From: Gilliamella mensalis
GTDB lineage: Bacteria > Pseudomonadota > Gammaproteobacteria > Enterobacterales > Orbaceae
Direction: 5' to 3'
Assembly: GCF_900103085.1 (NCBI RefSeq)
Contig: NZ_FMWR01000015.1
Location: 1 to 36,801, forward strand
DNA length: 36,801 nt
Positions 26,659 through 35,303 of this stretch are shown in pieces. The notes under the pieces are model-generated. The model ran no database searches. It was not told where the DNA came from and was given only the letters and a program-made list of their open reading frames with translations. The translations under genes were made by a program, and so were the position numbers. Every line of letters starts with the position of its first letter. The first letter of the stretch is position 1.

Positions 26659-28026
26659 ATGAAATACTCGTCACAATGGCTAAGTAAAATTGACCAAGCA
26701 ACCCAACAACTACAATCACTATCGTTAATTCGCCAATACGGACGCTTAGTTAAAGCATCGGGATTGGTGCTTGAAGCTGTTGGATTAAAATTACCTTTGG
26801 GATCTAACTGCCTAGTTGAACGACAAACCAATGGTCAAACTGAGCCAGTTGAGTGTGAAGTGGTTGGCTTTAATGATAAAACACTTTACTTAATGCCGTT
26901 TGAATCAACCGACGGTATTTTATTAGGCGCACGCGTTTATACCAAACAGTATGATCTAACGCACTTTAGTCATAAAGTTTTACCAATGGGAATGGGATTA
27001 TTAGGGCGAGTAGTTGATGCTATGGGGAAACCTTTAGATGGTAGAGCGTTACCAGATCTGGTTGAGTATGAAGGATTATCTCATAAAGCGATTAACCCAT
27101 TACAACGCACTCCTGTTCATCAAGTACTCGATGTTGGCGTCAGAGCCATCAATGCGTTACTCACGGTTGGTAAAGGGCAACGCATGGGCTTATTTGCAGG
27201 ATCCGGGGTTGGCAAAAGTGTCTTACTTGGCATGATGGCGCGTTACACACAAGCAGATATTATTGTTGTCGGTCTGATTGGCGAACGAGGGCGTGAAGTT
27301 AAAGATTTTATCGAAAATATTTTAGGCGAAGAAGGATTAGCTCGAGCAGTTGTTATAGCCGCTCCTGCCGATGTATCACCATTATTGCGCTTACAAGGAG
27401 CTGCATACGCAACAAAAATTGCCGAAAACTTTCGTGATAAAGGGTTTAACGTTTTACTTATTATGGACTCGTTAACGCGTTACGCAATGGCACAACGAGA
27501 AATTGCTTTAGCGATAGGAGAACCCCCTGCAACAAAAGGCTATCCCCCATCAGTCTTTGCCAAATTACCGGCATTAGTTGAAAGAGCTGGTAATGATGAA
27601 AACGGAAAAGGCTCCATTACAGCATTTTATACGGTATTGACAGAAGGTGATGATCAACAAGATCCGATTGCCGATTCGGCCAGAGCGATTTTAGATGGGC
27701 ATATTGTTTTATCTCGCTCGCTAGCTGAGTCAGGACATTACCCAGCTATTGATATTGAAGCTTCAATCAGTCGGGTGATGACTGATCTTACTGCGCCAGA
27801 AGATGAAAAAAAATCCCGATTATTTAAACAACTGTTTTCAAGTTTTCAACGCAACCGTGATTTGATCAATGTAGGGGCTTATGTAACAGGTACTGATCCT
27901 TTATTAGATAAAGCAATAGTATTGTTTCCTACCATGCAAAAATTTTTACAACAAAGTATTAATGAACACTGTAGCTATCAAGATGCTTATCAACAATTAG
28001 TGAGTATTGTCGGATCAACAAGTTAG
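26659..28026 (+). CDS. fliI: Flagellum-specific export ATPase FliI
   Basis: FliI is the hexameric ATPase that helps unfold and deliver export substrates. The 455-residue protein is F1-beta-like: Walker A AGSGVGKS (180-187), [12 protein letters not shown] (about 213-224), Walker [10 protein letters not shown] (about 261-269) and the [20 protein letters not shown] block (about 331-350). Length is close to E. coli FliI (457 aa). GAGGA precedes the start and the gene is coupled to fliH. Confidence 0.97.
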   Translation: MKYSSQWLSKIDQATQQLQSLSLIRQYGRLVKASGLVLEAVGLKLPLGSNCLVERQTNGQTEPVECEVVGFNDKTLYLMPFESTDGILLGARVYTKQYDLTHFSHKVLPMGMGLLGRVVDAMGKPLDGRALPDLVEYEGLSHKAINPLQRTPVHQVLDVGVRAINALLTVGKGQRMGLFAGSGVGKSVLLGMMARYTQADIIVVGLIGERGREVKDFIENILGEEGLARAVVIAAPADVSPLLRLQGAAYATKIAENFRDKGFNVLLIMDSLTRYAMAQREIALAIGEPPATKGYPPSVFAKLPALVERAGNDENGKGSITAFYTVLTEGDDQQDPIADSARAILDGHIVLSRSLAESGHYPAIDIEASISRVMTDLTAPEDEKKSRLFKQLFSSFQRNRDLINVGAYVTGTDPLLDKAIVLFPTMQKFLQQSINEHCSYQDAYQQLVSIVGSTS

Positions 28027-28035
28027 GGAAGAGTA

Positions 28036-28500
28036 ATGGTAAATAAAAATTCTGGGCAATTTGCGTTTTTAACATTAAAAAAACTAGCAAAAAAATCGGT
28101 CGATGAGACGTTACTTAAGTTAAAAAAAGCACATGAAAACCACCACCATGCACAATCACAACTGCATGTATTAAATGACTATTATGCCGAGTATCAACAA
28201 AAATTAAATAACGCTTTATCTCGTGGTATTAAAGGTGGTGAACTGAGTAATTTTAACGCCTTTATTGCAACCATTGAGCAAGGCATTGCACAACAGCAAA
28301 AAGTATTGTTAACGTTGGATATTAAACAAAAACAAATAACCAATCAACTTAATCAATCACAAAAAAGCCTAAACACCTATACAACACTATTAGACAAGCA
28401 CTATAAAAAACAGCAACAGCAACAAAATCGCTTACAACAAAAACTGACAGATGAATTTGCGCAGCTACAACTAGCAAGGAGAGCATTAAATGAATATTAA
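28036..28500 (+). CDS. fliJ: Flagellar export protein FliJ
   Basis: FliJ is a coiled-coil stalk protein in the FliI ring and a chaperone escort. The 154-residue sequence is almost all helical heptads, rich in Q, K and L, with poly-Q stretches around 125-135. The primary sequence is poorly conserved, so the call rests on length (E. coli 147 aa), coiled-coil character and position between fliI and fliK. GGGAAGAG precedes the ATG. It overlaps fliK by 11 bp. Confidence 0.9.
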   Translation: MVNKNSGQFAFLTLKKLAKKSVDETLLKLKKAHENHHHAQSQLHVLNDYYAEYQQKLNNALSRGIKGGELSNFNAFIATIEQGIAQQQKVLLTLDIKQKQITNQLNQSQKSLNTYTTLLDKHYKKQQQQQNRLQQKLTDEFAQLQLARRALNEY

Positions 28501-29632
28501 TCTTATTAATGATTTTAACCAAACCACTTCTCATCACTCAAACAATGTTGAAACGGGAGTGCTGGCTGATAATAATGATTGTTTTCAAAAATTATTGCAA
28601 CTCAGTGAACATCAAGCAGAACAAGAAAAAAAACCAGTTAACGCCAAGATAAAAATGACGGGTAATAACCACGAAGAGAGTAATCCCGATGCTGATATGT
28701 CAATGACAGCGATTTATCCGTTTAATATACAAGATAGTGAACAAGAACAACGACTTTTTATCAATACAGAACAAAATCGTGATAGTTCTGAAAAATTAAA
28801 CGCTCATTTATTGTCAGACAGTGTGATAAGTGAACAGGCAACGCAGTTACTTACTTCTATTTATGATAGTGAAGATTTAATTAATAAAGTAACACAGCAA
28901 ACAGATATAACCTCATTATCGAACGATAACAAAGGGGTGAAGATTAACTTTGCGCATAAAAAAGCAACCGGTATTAAAGGTGATGTTAATAATCATCGGA
29001 TTAATCAAGCAAAGAATACTCAAAATGCTAATGATATTATGCAAAAATTTGCGACGGCTCAAACACAATTTATAGCAAGTCATTGTGATAAAGATGCGGC
29101 AGTTCATACCAATCAAGAATTATCGTTGATGCCCCATGCAAATGGACTAAGTTCACTATTATCGCCATCTAATGCTACCGCCACATCAGCGACAATCAAT
29201 TTATCAACACCAATGAATATAATGCAATGGCAAAGTTCATTAACTGAACAAATTATTATGTTTAATCGTCAAGGTATTCAAACTGCCGACATCAAATTAC
29301 ATCCACAAGAGTTGGGGTCATTGCATATTAAACTGGCGATGAATGACGATAAGATGCATCTTAATATGATGGCTGCACATAGTATTGTTAAAGGTATGTT
29401 AGAATCGGCATTACCCTTTTTAAAAACATCATTGGAAGATCAAGGTATTATGCTAGAACAAGCCAATATTGGTGACTTTTCGATGATGAACGATTCACAG
29501 CAATCCGCCATGCATCAATCAACAAAAAGATCACTACCAACAGTACAAACACTTGATGCAACCGATGTGCATGTTGAGCAAATGATTGTTGAAAATAATT
29601 CACAAAAATCAGGTCTTAGCATATTTGCTTAA
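28490..29632 (+). CDS. fliK: Flagellar hook-length control protein FliK
   Basis: FliK measures hook length and switches the export apparatus to filament substrates. The 380-residue protein has a low-complexity, poorly conserved N-terminal ruler. The C-terminal substrate-switch domain (about 245-332) contains QWQSSLTEQI, IKLHPQELGSLHIKLAM and LPFLKTSLEDQGI. Length is like E. coli FliK (375 aa). AAGGAGAG inside fliJ precedes the ATG. A hairpin follows before fliL. Confidence 0.94.
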   Translation: MNINLINDFNQTTSHHSNNVETGVLADNNDCFQKLLQLSEHQAEQEKKPVNAKIKMTGNNHEESNPDADMSMTAIYPFNIQDSEQEQRLFINTEQNRDSSEKLNAHLLSDSVISEQATQLLTSIYDSEDLINKVTQQTDITSLSNDNKGVKINFAHKKATGIKGDVNNHRINQAKNTQNANDIMQKFATAQTQFIASHCDKDAAVHTNQELSLMPHANGLSSLLSPSNATATSATINLSTPMNIMQWQSSLTEQIIMFNRQGIQTADIKLHPQELGSLHIKLAMNDDKMHLNMMAAHSIVKGMLESALPFLKTSLEDQGIMLEQANIGDFSMMNDSQQSAMHQSTKRSLPTVQTLDATDVHVEQMIVENNSQKSGLSIFA

Positions 29633-29682
29633 CAATTAACATTATTTTTTTAATTTTCGAGGTAAATAAATTGAAGCGCATA

Positions 29683-29707
29683 AATAGGCAATGTTTTATT
29701 GCCTATT
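29683..29707 (+). terminator. Hairpin between fliK and fliL, probable operon boundary
   Basis: AATAGGCAAT (29683-29692) and ATTGCCTATT (29698-29707) form a perfect 10-bp stem with loop GTTTT. Outer arms TTGAAG (29671-29676) and CTTCAA (29708-29713) extend it with an internal bulge. The T-rich tail is weak. The 173-bp fliK-fliL gap probably also holds a promoter for fliLMNOPQR, as in enterics. Confidence 0.55.
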
Positions 29708-29805
29708 CTTCAAATCGATTTTAAAAATATGCTTTATTATTCTTGTAACCATATCCAGTTAATGGATTAGAGATCTGTTTAAATTTTATAGAGACAAGAA
29801 TACAT

Positions 29806-30273
29806 ATGCCTACAGCTTCAAAAAAAGTTAGTGCTTTAAATTTAATCCTCATTCTTATTACACTATCAGCGATAGGCTTTGCGGCTTATTTGTGGTTTCA
29901 AAGCCATTCACCAAACACCAATACAGTGCCAGAAGAACCTAAAATCATGTCACCTGTATTTTTAACATTAAAACCATTTACGATTTCATTACCTGTTTCA
30001 GAAGATAATATCGATATCAACAAAATCATTTATATTGGCATCGTTTTGCGTGTTGCGGATGAAAATCAAAAAACGGTGCTATTAGATTATTTGCCTGAAG
30101 TAAGAAGTGATGTACTTCTTTTAACGTCAAATCAAAATATTAATCAATTAAAGCTAGAATCGGGGAAAATCAATTTACAAGAGCAGATAAAAAATACGCT
30201 ATCTCGACACTATGATGCAAAAAATTCGGTAAAAATTGATGAAGTTTTATTTACTGATTTTATTATACGGTGA
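29806..30273 (+). CDS. fliL: Flagellar basal body-associated protein FliL
   Basis: FliL is a single-span inner-membrane protein around the stator that improves torque under load. The 155-residue protein has a membrane segment (about 10-30), a proline-rich linker and a periplasmic FliL domain. That domain holds MSPVFLTLKPFTISLP (about 48-63) and ends with the family pattern VDEVLFTDFIIR-like (KIDEVLFTDFIIR). Length is like E. coli FliL (154 aa). It heads the fliLMNOPQR run, and its TGA overlaps the fliM start. Confidence 0.94.
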   Translation: MPTASKKVSALNLILILITLSAIGFAAYLWFQSHSPNTNTVPEEPKIMSPVFLTLKPFTISLPVSEDNIDINKIIYIGIVLRVADENQKTVLLDYLPEVRSDVLLLTSNQNINQLKLESGKINLQEQIKNTLSRHYDAKNSVKIDEVLFTDFIIR

Positions 30274-31328
30274 TGATTATGCCCGATAAGATCGAAACCA
30301 CAACAGGCATAACTGAAATTGATGATGTTACACAACAGCATGAAAGTGTTGTGATAACTGAAGATAATAGCAATATTGATGATTCCGTTATCTCATTACC
30401 TTCAGGGAAAAAGGCCGAGGTTAAGCCCTATGATCTATCGGTCAAACATCGCTTTATTCCTGAGCGTTTAACTGCATTAGAAATTATTAATGAACGTTTT
30501 GCTCGTCAGTTTCGAATTGGTTTATTTAACCGATTACGTCGTAATACTGATGTGGTTGCATCGCCTATTGAACCACAAACATTCAAAGAGTTTTCTGATA
30601 TTTCATCAGCAAATCATTTAAATTTAGTGCATCTTAATCCATTAAGAGGTTCAAGCTTATTCTCATTTTCACCTGAATTAGTCTTTATTATTGTCGATTC
30701 ATTATTTGGTGGTGATGGACATACAACTCAAATAGAAACAGAAGGGCGTGAGTTTACCCATACCGAACAACAAATCATTAAACGGGTATTAGAGTTAGCT
30801 TTAGTTATTTATCAAAATGCATGGGCTGATGTCTACCCGATTGAAGCCGAATATATTCGCTCTGAAATGCAAAGTAAATTTACCAATATTACCAGCTCAC
30901 CTGATGATATTGTGTTAACAACAAATTTTAAAGTGGAAGTGGGTCACAGCAAAGCAACCTTTTGCGTTTGTATTCCTTATTCTATGGTCGAACCAATCAA
31001 AGAGCTATTAATCAAACCACCTATTGAACAACAGACTTACCAAGATGATAAGGTTTGGATGAGTTCATTAACCACTGGCATCAAACAATCAACCGTCGAA
31101 TTAGTGGCTAACTTTACCCATATTCACACAACCGTTAACAAACTGTTAGCCTTAAAAGTGGATGATATTTTAGTGATCGACAAACCAACAAGTTTAGATG
31201 TAACAGTCGGTGGCGTACCAGTATTAAAAGGCCATTACGGTAAAGTAAATAAACAATATGCAATTCAAGTAGAACAGGTCATTAATCCTGTGATAGAACA
31301 ATTGAATGAGGGAGTGTTCAATGACTGA
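30273..31328 (+). CDS. fliM: Flagellar motor switch protein FliM, N-terminal CheY motif missing
   Basis: FliM is the middle layer of the C ring. It matches E. coli FliM from KPYDLSVKHRFIPERL onward, through the CheC-like domain with LFGGDGHTTQIETEGREFTHT, to the C-terminal FliN-like domain. In the family the first 16 or so residues (LSQxEIDALL) bind phosphorylated CheY. Here the N terminus has only TEIDDVTQQ, and the LSQ and ALL parts are absent. The start is uncertain: ATG 30273 overlaps the fliL stop (TGATG), ATG 30279 has a slightly better-spaced GG, and a GTG at 30270 is possible. None restores the motif. Confidence 0.95.
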   Translation: MIMPDKIETTTGITEIDDVTQQHESVVITEDNSNIDDSVISLPSGKKAEVKPYDLSVKHRFIPERLTALEIINERFARQFRIGLFNRLRRNTDVVASPIEPQTFKEFSDISSANHLNLVHLNPLRGSSLFSFSPELVFIIVDSLFGGDGHTTQIETEGREFTHTEQQIIKRVLELALVIYQNAWADVYPIEAEYIRSEMQSKFTNITSSPDDIVLTTNFKVEVGHSKATFCVCIPYSMVEPIKELLIKPPIEQQTYQDDKVWMSSLTTGIKQSTVELVANFTHIHTTVNKLLALKVDDILVIDKPTSLDVTVGGVPVLKGHYGKVNKQYAIQVEQVINPVIEQLNEGVFND

Positions 31329-31701
31329 CACCAAACCAAATCACGACGAAAACCAAGAAGCAAAAGTAGCGAGTGACGAGCTCATCACTAAACAAGCGAT
31401 TTTTGAAACATTATCTCCGCAACATGCGGAAGACAAAAAGCAAGATATTAATCTTATATTGGATATTCCCGTAGAATTAAGTGTCGAACTTGGCCGAACC
31501 AAAATAGCCATTAAAGATCTGTTAAACCTAACTCAAGGATCGGTCATTGCATTAGATGGACTTGCCGGCGAACCATTGGATATATTAATTAATGGTTATT
31601 TAATTGCCCAAGGTGAAATTGTGGTGGTCGGTGATAACTATGGTGTGCGCATCACCGATATTATTACCCCATCAGAGCGTGTACGAAGATTGAGTCGTTA
31701 A
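31321..31701 (+). CDS. fliN: Flagellar motor switch protein FliN
   Basis: FliN forms the bottom of the C ring and docks FliH. The 126-residue protein has a variable acidic N terminus. Its C-terminal SpoA domain is almost identical to enteric FliN (TQGSVIALDGLAGEPLDILI, then ITPSERVRRLSR at the end). The ATG at 31321 is chosen for its GAGGGAG site; the frame extends to 31306 but lacks support. It overlaps fliM by 8 bp and fliO by one base. Confidence 0.97.
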   Translation: MTDTKPNHDENQEAKVASDELITKQAIFETLSPQHAEDKKQDINLILDIPVELSVELGRTKIAIKDLLNLTQGSVIALDGLAGEPLDILINGYLIAQGEIVVVGDNYGVRITDIITPSERVRRLSR

Positions 31702-32138
31702 TGGCAATAAAGCAAACAGATTTGACACAAGCAATGGTTCCAACCGCCAACACCAATACCTTATCGGTGCCATCTTCTCAGGCCAATATTTACACCGAAG
31801 TTGGATCGTCAATGGGATTAATGCTGATTGTGGTCATTGGTTGTATTTTATTGTTAGCATGGCTTGCTAAACGAATGGGTTGGAAAAAAAAGGCCGACCA
31901 ATGGATTGATGTCAAAGCCACATACACTATTACGCCTAAAGAACGTATTATGGTGGTTCATGTTGATAACCAACTATTAGTAGTGGGCGTTACTTCTCAA
32001 CAAATGACTTTATTACATACCATCGATGAACAACGCAGCAAAATGTTACTTGCACAAAATGCGACAGAAAAAAAACTGACGAAAACCCACGCATTTCAGC
32101 AGATATTACAATCCGCTTTAAAAGCGAAAAAGGAGTAA
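31701..32138 (+). CDS. fliO: Flagellar export apparatus protein FliO
   Basis: FliO helps assemble FliP into the export gate. The 145-residue protein has one membrane segment (about 37-54, GLMLIVVIGCILLLAWLA), then a basic stretch and a small cytoplasmic domain with ITPKERIMVVHVDNQLLVVGVT (first part about 77-86). It is weakly conserved but unambiguous by position between fliN and fliP. Its ATG shares one base with the fliN stop. Confidence 0.93.
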   Translation: MAIKQTDLTQAMVPTANTNTLSVPSSQANIYTEVGSSMGLMLIVVIGCILLLAWLAKRMGWKKKADQWIDVKATYTITPKERIMVVHVDNQLLVVGVTSQQMTLLHTIDEQRSKMLLAQNATEKKLTKTHAFQQILQSALKAKKE

Positions 32139-32144
32139 CAATAA

Positions 32145-32882
32145 GTGCGGTTAAATTTAACTATTTTGCTAAGCTTATTGTTGTTTAGCCTATCAAGCCA
32201 TGCTGAAATTCCTGCATTATCCGTCATGAACCAGCCCTTGAGCGGTGGGCAAAATTGGTCATTACCCGTTGAGACATTAGTCTTTTTGACCTTACTCACT
32301 TTTATTCCAGCAATATTACTTTTGATGACCAGCTTTACACGCATCATCATTGTGTTAGGTCTGTTACGTAATGCCCTTGGTACGCAATCAGCGCCCCCTA
32401 ATCAAGTTATTTTAGGAATAGCGCTTTTTATGACCTTTTTTATTATGTCGCCGGTGATTGATAACATTTATCAAGACGCTTATGTGCCCTATTCGCAAAA
32501 TCAAATCACCATGCAAGAAGGTTTAACTAAAGCAACAAAACCGTTAAAAGAATTTATGCTTACCCAAACGCGAGAAAACGACCTAGCATTATTTGTGAAC
32601 ATGTCTCATCAAAACGACATTCAAACACGCCAAGACATCCCACTAAAAGTGTTGGTTCCTGCCTTTGTGGTGAGTGAATTAAAAACAGCATTTCAAATCG
32701 GTTTTACTATTTTTATTCCTTTTTTAGTCATTGACCTTGTGGTTGCCAGCACGCTTATGGCATTAGGGATGATGATGGTACCACCAGCAACGGTATCACT
32801 GCCATTTAAGTTAATGTTATTTGTATTGGCTGATGGTTGGCACTTATTACTTGGTTCGCTAGCACAAAGCTTTTTTAGTTGA
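32145..32882 (+). CDS. fliP: Flagellar export gate protein FliP
   Basis: FliP forms the core of the type III export pore in the MS ring. The 245-residue protein begins with a signal peptide (about 1-21, [12 protein letters not shown] then E), followed by membrane segments. It contains [20 protein letters not shown] (about 63-82) and ends with [20 protein letters not shown]. Length equals E. coli FliP (245 aa). Start is GTG 32145, with AGGAG at 32131-32135. Confidence 0.96.
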   Translation: MRLNLTILLSLLLFSLSSHAEIPALSVMNQPLSGGQNWSLPVETLVFLTLLTFIPAILLLMTSFTRIIIVLGLLRNALGTQSAPPNQVILGIALFMTFFIMSPVIDNIYQDAYVPYSQNQITMQEGLTKATKPLKEFMLTQTRENDLALFVNMSHQNDIQTRQDIPLKVLVPAFVVSELKTAFQIGFTIFIPFLVIDLVVASTLMALGMMMVPPATVSLPFKLMLFVLADGWHLLLGSLAQSFFS

Positions 32883-32890
32883 GTTTCACT

Positions 32891-33160
32891 ATGTCACCTG
32901 AATATATTAGCACCTTAGCAACGCAGGCCATAAAAGTCGCTGCATCACTAGCAGGACCGTTACTGTTAGTAGCATTAGTAACAGGGCTAATCATTAGCTT
33001 ATTACAAGCGGCAACGCAAATTAACGAAATGACATTATCATTTATTCCCAAAATTTTGGCGGTCATTGCCGTATTAATTATTTTGGGACCATCCATGTTA
33101 TCAACGATGATTGATTATATTCAAACCGTTATCACTGACATTCCTAACTTAACTAGTTAA
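32891..33160 (+). CDS. fliQ: Flagellar export gate protein FliQ
   Basis: FliQ is a small two-helix membrane protein in the export gate. The 89-residue sequence matches E. coli FliQ in length and in PLLLVALVTGLIISLLQAAT and QINEMTLSFIPKI. The start is ATG 32891; an in-frame TTG at 32879 overlaps fliP but adds residues not in homologues. It is 8 bp after fliP and 5 bp before fliR. Confidence 0.96.
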   Translation: MSPEYISTLATQAIKVAASLAGPLLLVALVTGLIISLLQAATQINEMTLSFIPKILAVIAVLIILGPSMLSTMIDYIQTVITDIPNLTS

Positions 33161-33165
33161 ATTAG

Positions 33166-33960
33166 ATGGATTTTAACAGTTACACTCTATTTAATATTCA
33201 TTTCTTTTCTTGGGCTAAGGACTGTTTTTTCCCCTTTGTGCGTATTTTAGCATTGATCATGGTTGCCCCTATTTTTGGTGAAAAAGAAATTCCCAATCGC
33301 ATTAAAATTGGTTTGGCACTACTGATTGCAATTGTACTGCCACTTCCACCTCTTGATGACAATATCAAAATATACTCTTTGATAGGAATATGGATTATCG
33401 CGCAGCAAATAATGATCGGTGCGCTAATTGGTTTTACCATGCAGATGGCATTTATGACGGTTCGATTTTCAGGCGAATTAATTGGCATGCAAATGGGGCT
33501 GGGAATGGCGACTTTTTTTGACCCTATTGGCGGCCCATCCACATCGGTATTATCACGCTTAATTAACATTATTGCTCTATTAATATTTCTAAGTGTTGAT
33601 GGCCATTTATGGCTGTTATATGGTATATCAAATAGTTTTGAAATTATTCCAATTGCTGTGATGCCATTGCAAGCAAACGGATACTTAGCACTTATTGATG
33701 CCAGTAAATTATTATTTATCAATGGTATTATGTTAGCACTCCCCTTAATGACCTTACTGTTAATCATCAACATATCATTAGGGTTACTTAATAGAATAAC
33801 GCCACAATTGTCTATATTTGTGGTTGGCTATCCGGTGACACTATTATTAGGGCTAGTCATGCTCACTTATTTAATTACAACATTGCCGGCGTTTGCAGAA
33901 TTTATTTTTGAACAAATATTTGAGCGCATTGCTACCCTATTGCGGTATTTAACTCAGTGA
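33166..33960 (+). CDS. fliR: Flagellar export gate protein FliR
   Basis: FliR completes the FliPQR pore. The 264-residue, very hydrophobic protein has about six membrane segments and the family sequence MVAPIFGEKEIPNRIKIGLA (about 26-45), plus GMQMGLGMATFFDP (about 107-120). Length is like E. coli FliR (261 aa). It ends the fliLMNOPQR run; flhB, needed for substrate switching, is not here. A long antisense frame across fliR is a shadow. Confidence 0.95.
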   Translation: MDFNSYTLFNIHFFSWAKDCFFPFVRILALIMVAPIFGEKEIPNRIKIGLALLIAIVLPLPPLDDNIKIYSLIGIWIIAQQIMIGALIGFTMQMAFMTVRFSGELIGMQMGLGMATFFDPIGGPSTSVLSRLINIIALLIFLSVDGHLWLLYGISNSFEIIPIAVMPLQANGYLALIDASKLLFINGIMLALPLMTLLLIINISLGLLNRITPQLSIFVVGYPVTLLLGLVMLTYLITTLPAFAEFIFEQIFERIATLLRYLTQ

Positions 33961-34113
33961 TACTTGCCAGCAACAAACATCATTAAATTATTATTAGATG
34001 TTTAATATTCACTATTCTATCGTTGAACAATAATTTATTTGGCATAATAAACAATGATAAACTAAGCAACCGGAAGCAAGTCTTATTTATTATTCTAATT
34101 ATTTACTTGTTCA

Positions 34114-34263
34114 ATGATGATGGATAAGCAATTAACTATGAACAAAGAACAAGAATTAATAAAGCAGGCAGAAAGACTGGCTTTACTTCCTGATTGCGCA
34201 GAACCTTTTGAGCAACTTAAGGCTTTACTCAAAGATGAAACCGATCTTGAAATGAGGTCTTGA
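34114..34263 (+). CDS. Small unrecognised ORF after fliR
   Basis: A 49-codon frame (ATG 34114 or 34117; another ATG at 34138 would give 41 codons). The product is hydrophilic and probably helical, with the stretch LPDCAEPFEQLKALLKDETD. I do not recognise it. No strong Shine-Dalgarno is visible. It ends at TGA 34261. The same frame then stays open into the next small ORF, so the two may be halves of one broken gene or tandem related genes. Confidence 0.35.
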   Translation: MMMDKQLTMNKEQELIKQAERLALLPDCAEPFEQLKALLKDETDLEMRS

Positions 34264-34323
34264 GTTATTGCATTTTTCTATATAGCATTTGAAGAGGCGT
34301 TATGTTCAAAGGATCATTTTAAT

Positions 34324-34509
34324 ATGCTTAATAATAAAGTCAGCAAGCTTATTAACCCTTATCCACTGCCTGATGATGCCGAGAAGCAATTAGACCTTAT
34401 AATAGAACAGACTGATAACGGATATGAAAGATTGCTATTAGATCGGTCTCACCAAGACCTCTTTATTCAACGCCATCAATCATCAAATCAAACAATATTG
34501 TTATTTTAG
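34324..34509 (+). CDS. Small unrecognised ORF, same frame as the preceding one
   Basis: A 61-codon frame with AAAGGA (34308-34313) upstream of the ATG. It contains LPDDAEKQLDLIIEQTDNGY, which weakly resembles the LPDCAEPFEQLKALLKDETD of the previous ORF. I do not recognise a family. Frame 34264-34323 upstream has no stop, so reading through TGA 34261 would join both into one frame of 131 codons (34114-34509). It may be a remnant. Confidence 0.35.
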   Translation: MLNNKVSKLINPYPLPDDAEKQLDLIIEQTDNGYERLLLDRSHQDLFIQRHQSSNQTILLF

Positions 34510-34718
34510 CTGGCTAACCGCAGAAAACATTTACAAAGTACCGATGTAATTTTTATTTGCTTTTTGTAGCTATTGAGCGAGATTTATATAATAACATATT
34601 GATTTATTTATAAATATAAAAAATTAGTCAAATAAAAACTTAAATAAAATCAATACCCTACCTGAATATTTTTTATTGTATAATAAAGCATATTAAGCAA
34701 TATCTAAAACTAAGCACC

Positions 34719-34743
34719 TTAATGCTGATAAAATCAGCATTAA
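34719..34743. repeat. 11-bp perfect hairpin beyond yjdM
   Basis: TTAATGCTGAT (34719-34729) and ATCAGCATTAA (34733-34743) are separated by AAA. It lies 40 bp downstream of the yjdM stop on that strand. There is no U-tract, so its role as terminator is uncertain. Confidence 0.45.
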
Positions 34744-34782
34744 TCGCGTCTTTTGATTAGGCTTTTTAATGAAACTTTTTGA

Positions 34783-35118
34783 TTAAGCCTTTTTAACAAA
34801 GCAGGCTTTAAGCATAATTTTCATGCCATCGATTTTACAGTCGATCTCGTGATCGCCTTCGACTAAACGAATACCTTTGGCTTTAGCCCCTTTTTTAAGT
34901 ACTGTTGAAGAGCCTTTTAATTTCAGATCTTTAATCAAAATAATATCATCGCCGTCAGCAAGTAAGTTACCATTACTGTCTTTTACTTGTAATCCAGCAT
35001 CAGAAGATACCTCTTCGTTGGGATCCCATTCGTGGGCACATTCAGGGCAAACATAAAACGAACCATCATGATACGTATGTTCAGATTGGCAAACAGGGCA
35101 ATTAGGGATAGATTCCAT
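34783..35118 (-). CDS. yjdM: Zinc-ribbon protein YjdM (PhnA family)
   Basis: The 111-residue protein has an N-terminal zinc ribbon (C7-x2-C10, C24-x2-C27) and the PhnA domain with [12 protein letters not shown] (about 47-58), [10 protein letters not shown] (about 62-71) and [14 protein letters not shown]. It matches E. coli YjdM (111 aa), once called PhnA. The name phnA is misleading because no phosphonoacetate hydrolase activity is expected; the function is not well known. It stands alone. Confidence 0.93.
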   Translation of the reverse strand: MESIPNCPVCQSEHTYHDGSFYVCPECAHEWDPNEEVSSDAGLQVKDSNGNLLADGDDIILIKDLKLKGSSTVLKKGAKAKGIRLVEGDHEIDCKIDGMKIMLKACFVKKA

Positions 35119-35303
35119 AGTTTACAATTCTTCCAGATTAAATAAAAATGGCGTTTACTATAGCAAAAAAATGCTATTAAGTCATTGCGTTCACAGTTAG
35201 GATTCTATTAAATAGCTGTTTCGTTCTTTTAAAAGGCTATTGGATGTGTGAGCAAGCCTCGGGCGTTTTATCCATTTGGTGATAAAACGCCTTAACCCAC
35301 AAG

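Noticed and set aside
28380-28440. Short CAG/CAA-rich tract as a repeat element
   Set aside because: It is the glutamine-rich coiled coil of FliJ, not an independent repeat.
33198-33773. 191-codon minus-strand frame across fliR
   Set aside because: It is fully antisense to a clear FliR, has a low-complexity Ile/Ser/Pro composition typical of a reverse-strand shadow, and shows no own ribosome binding site.
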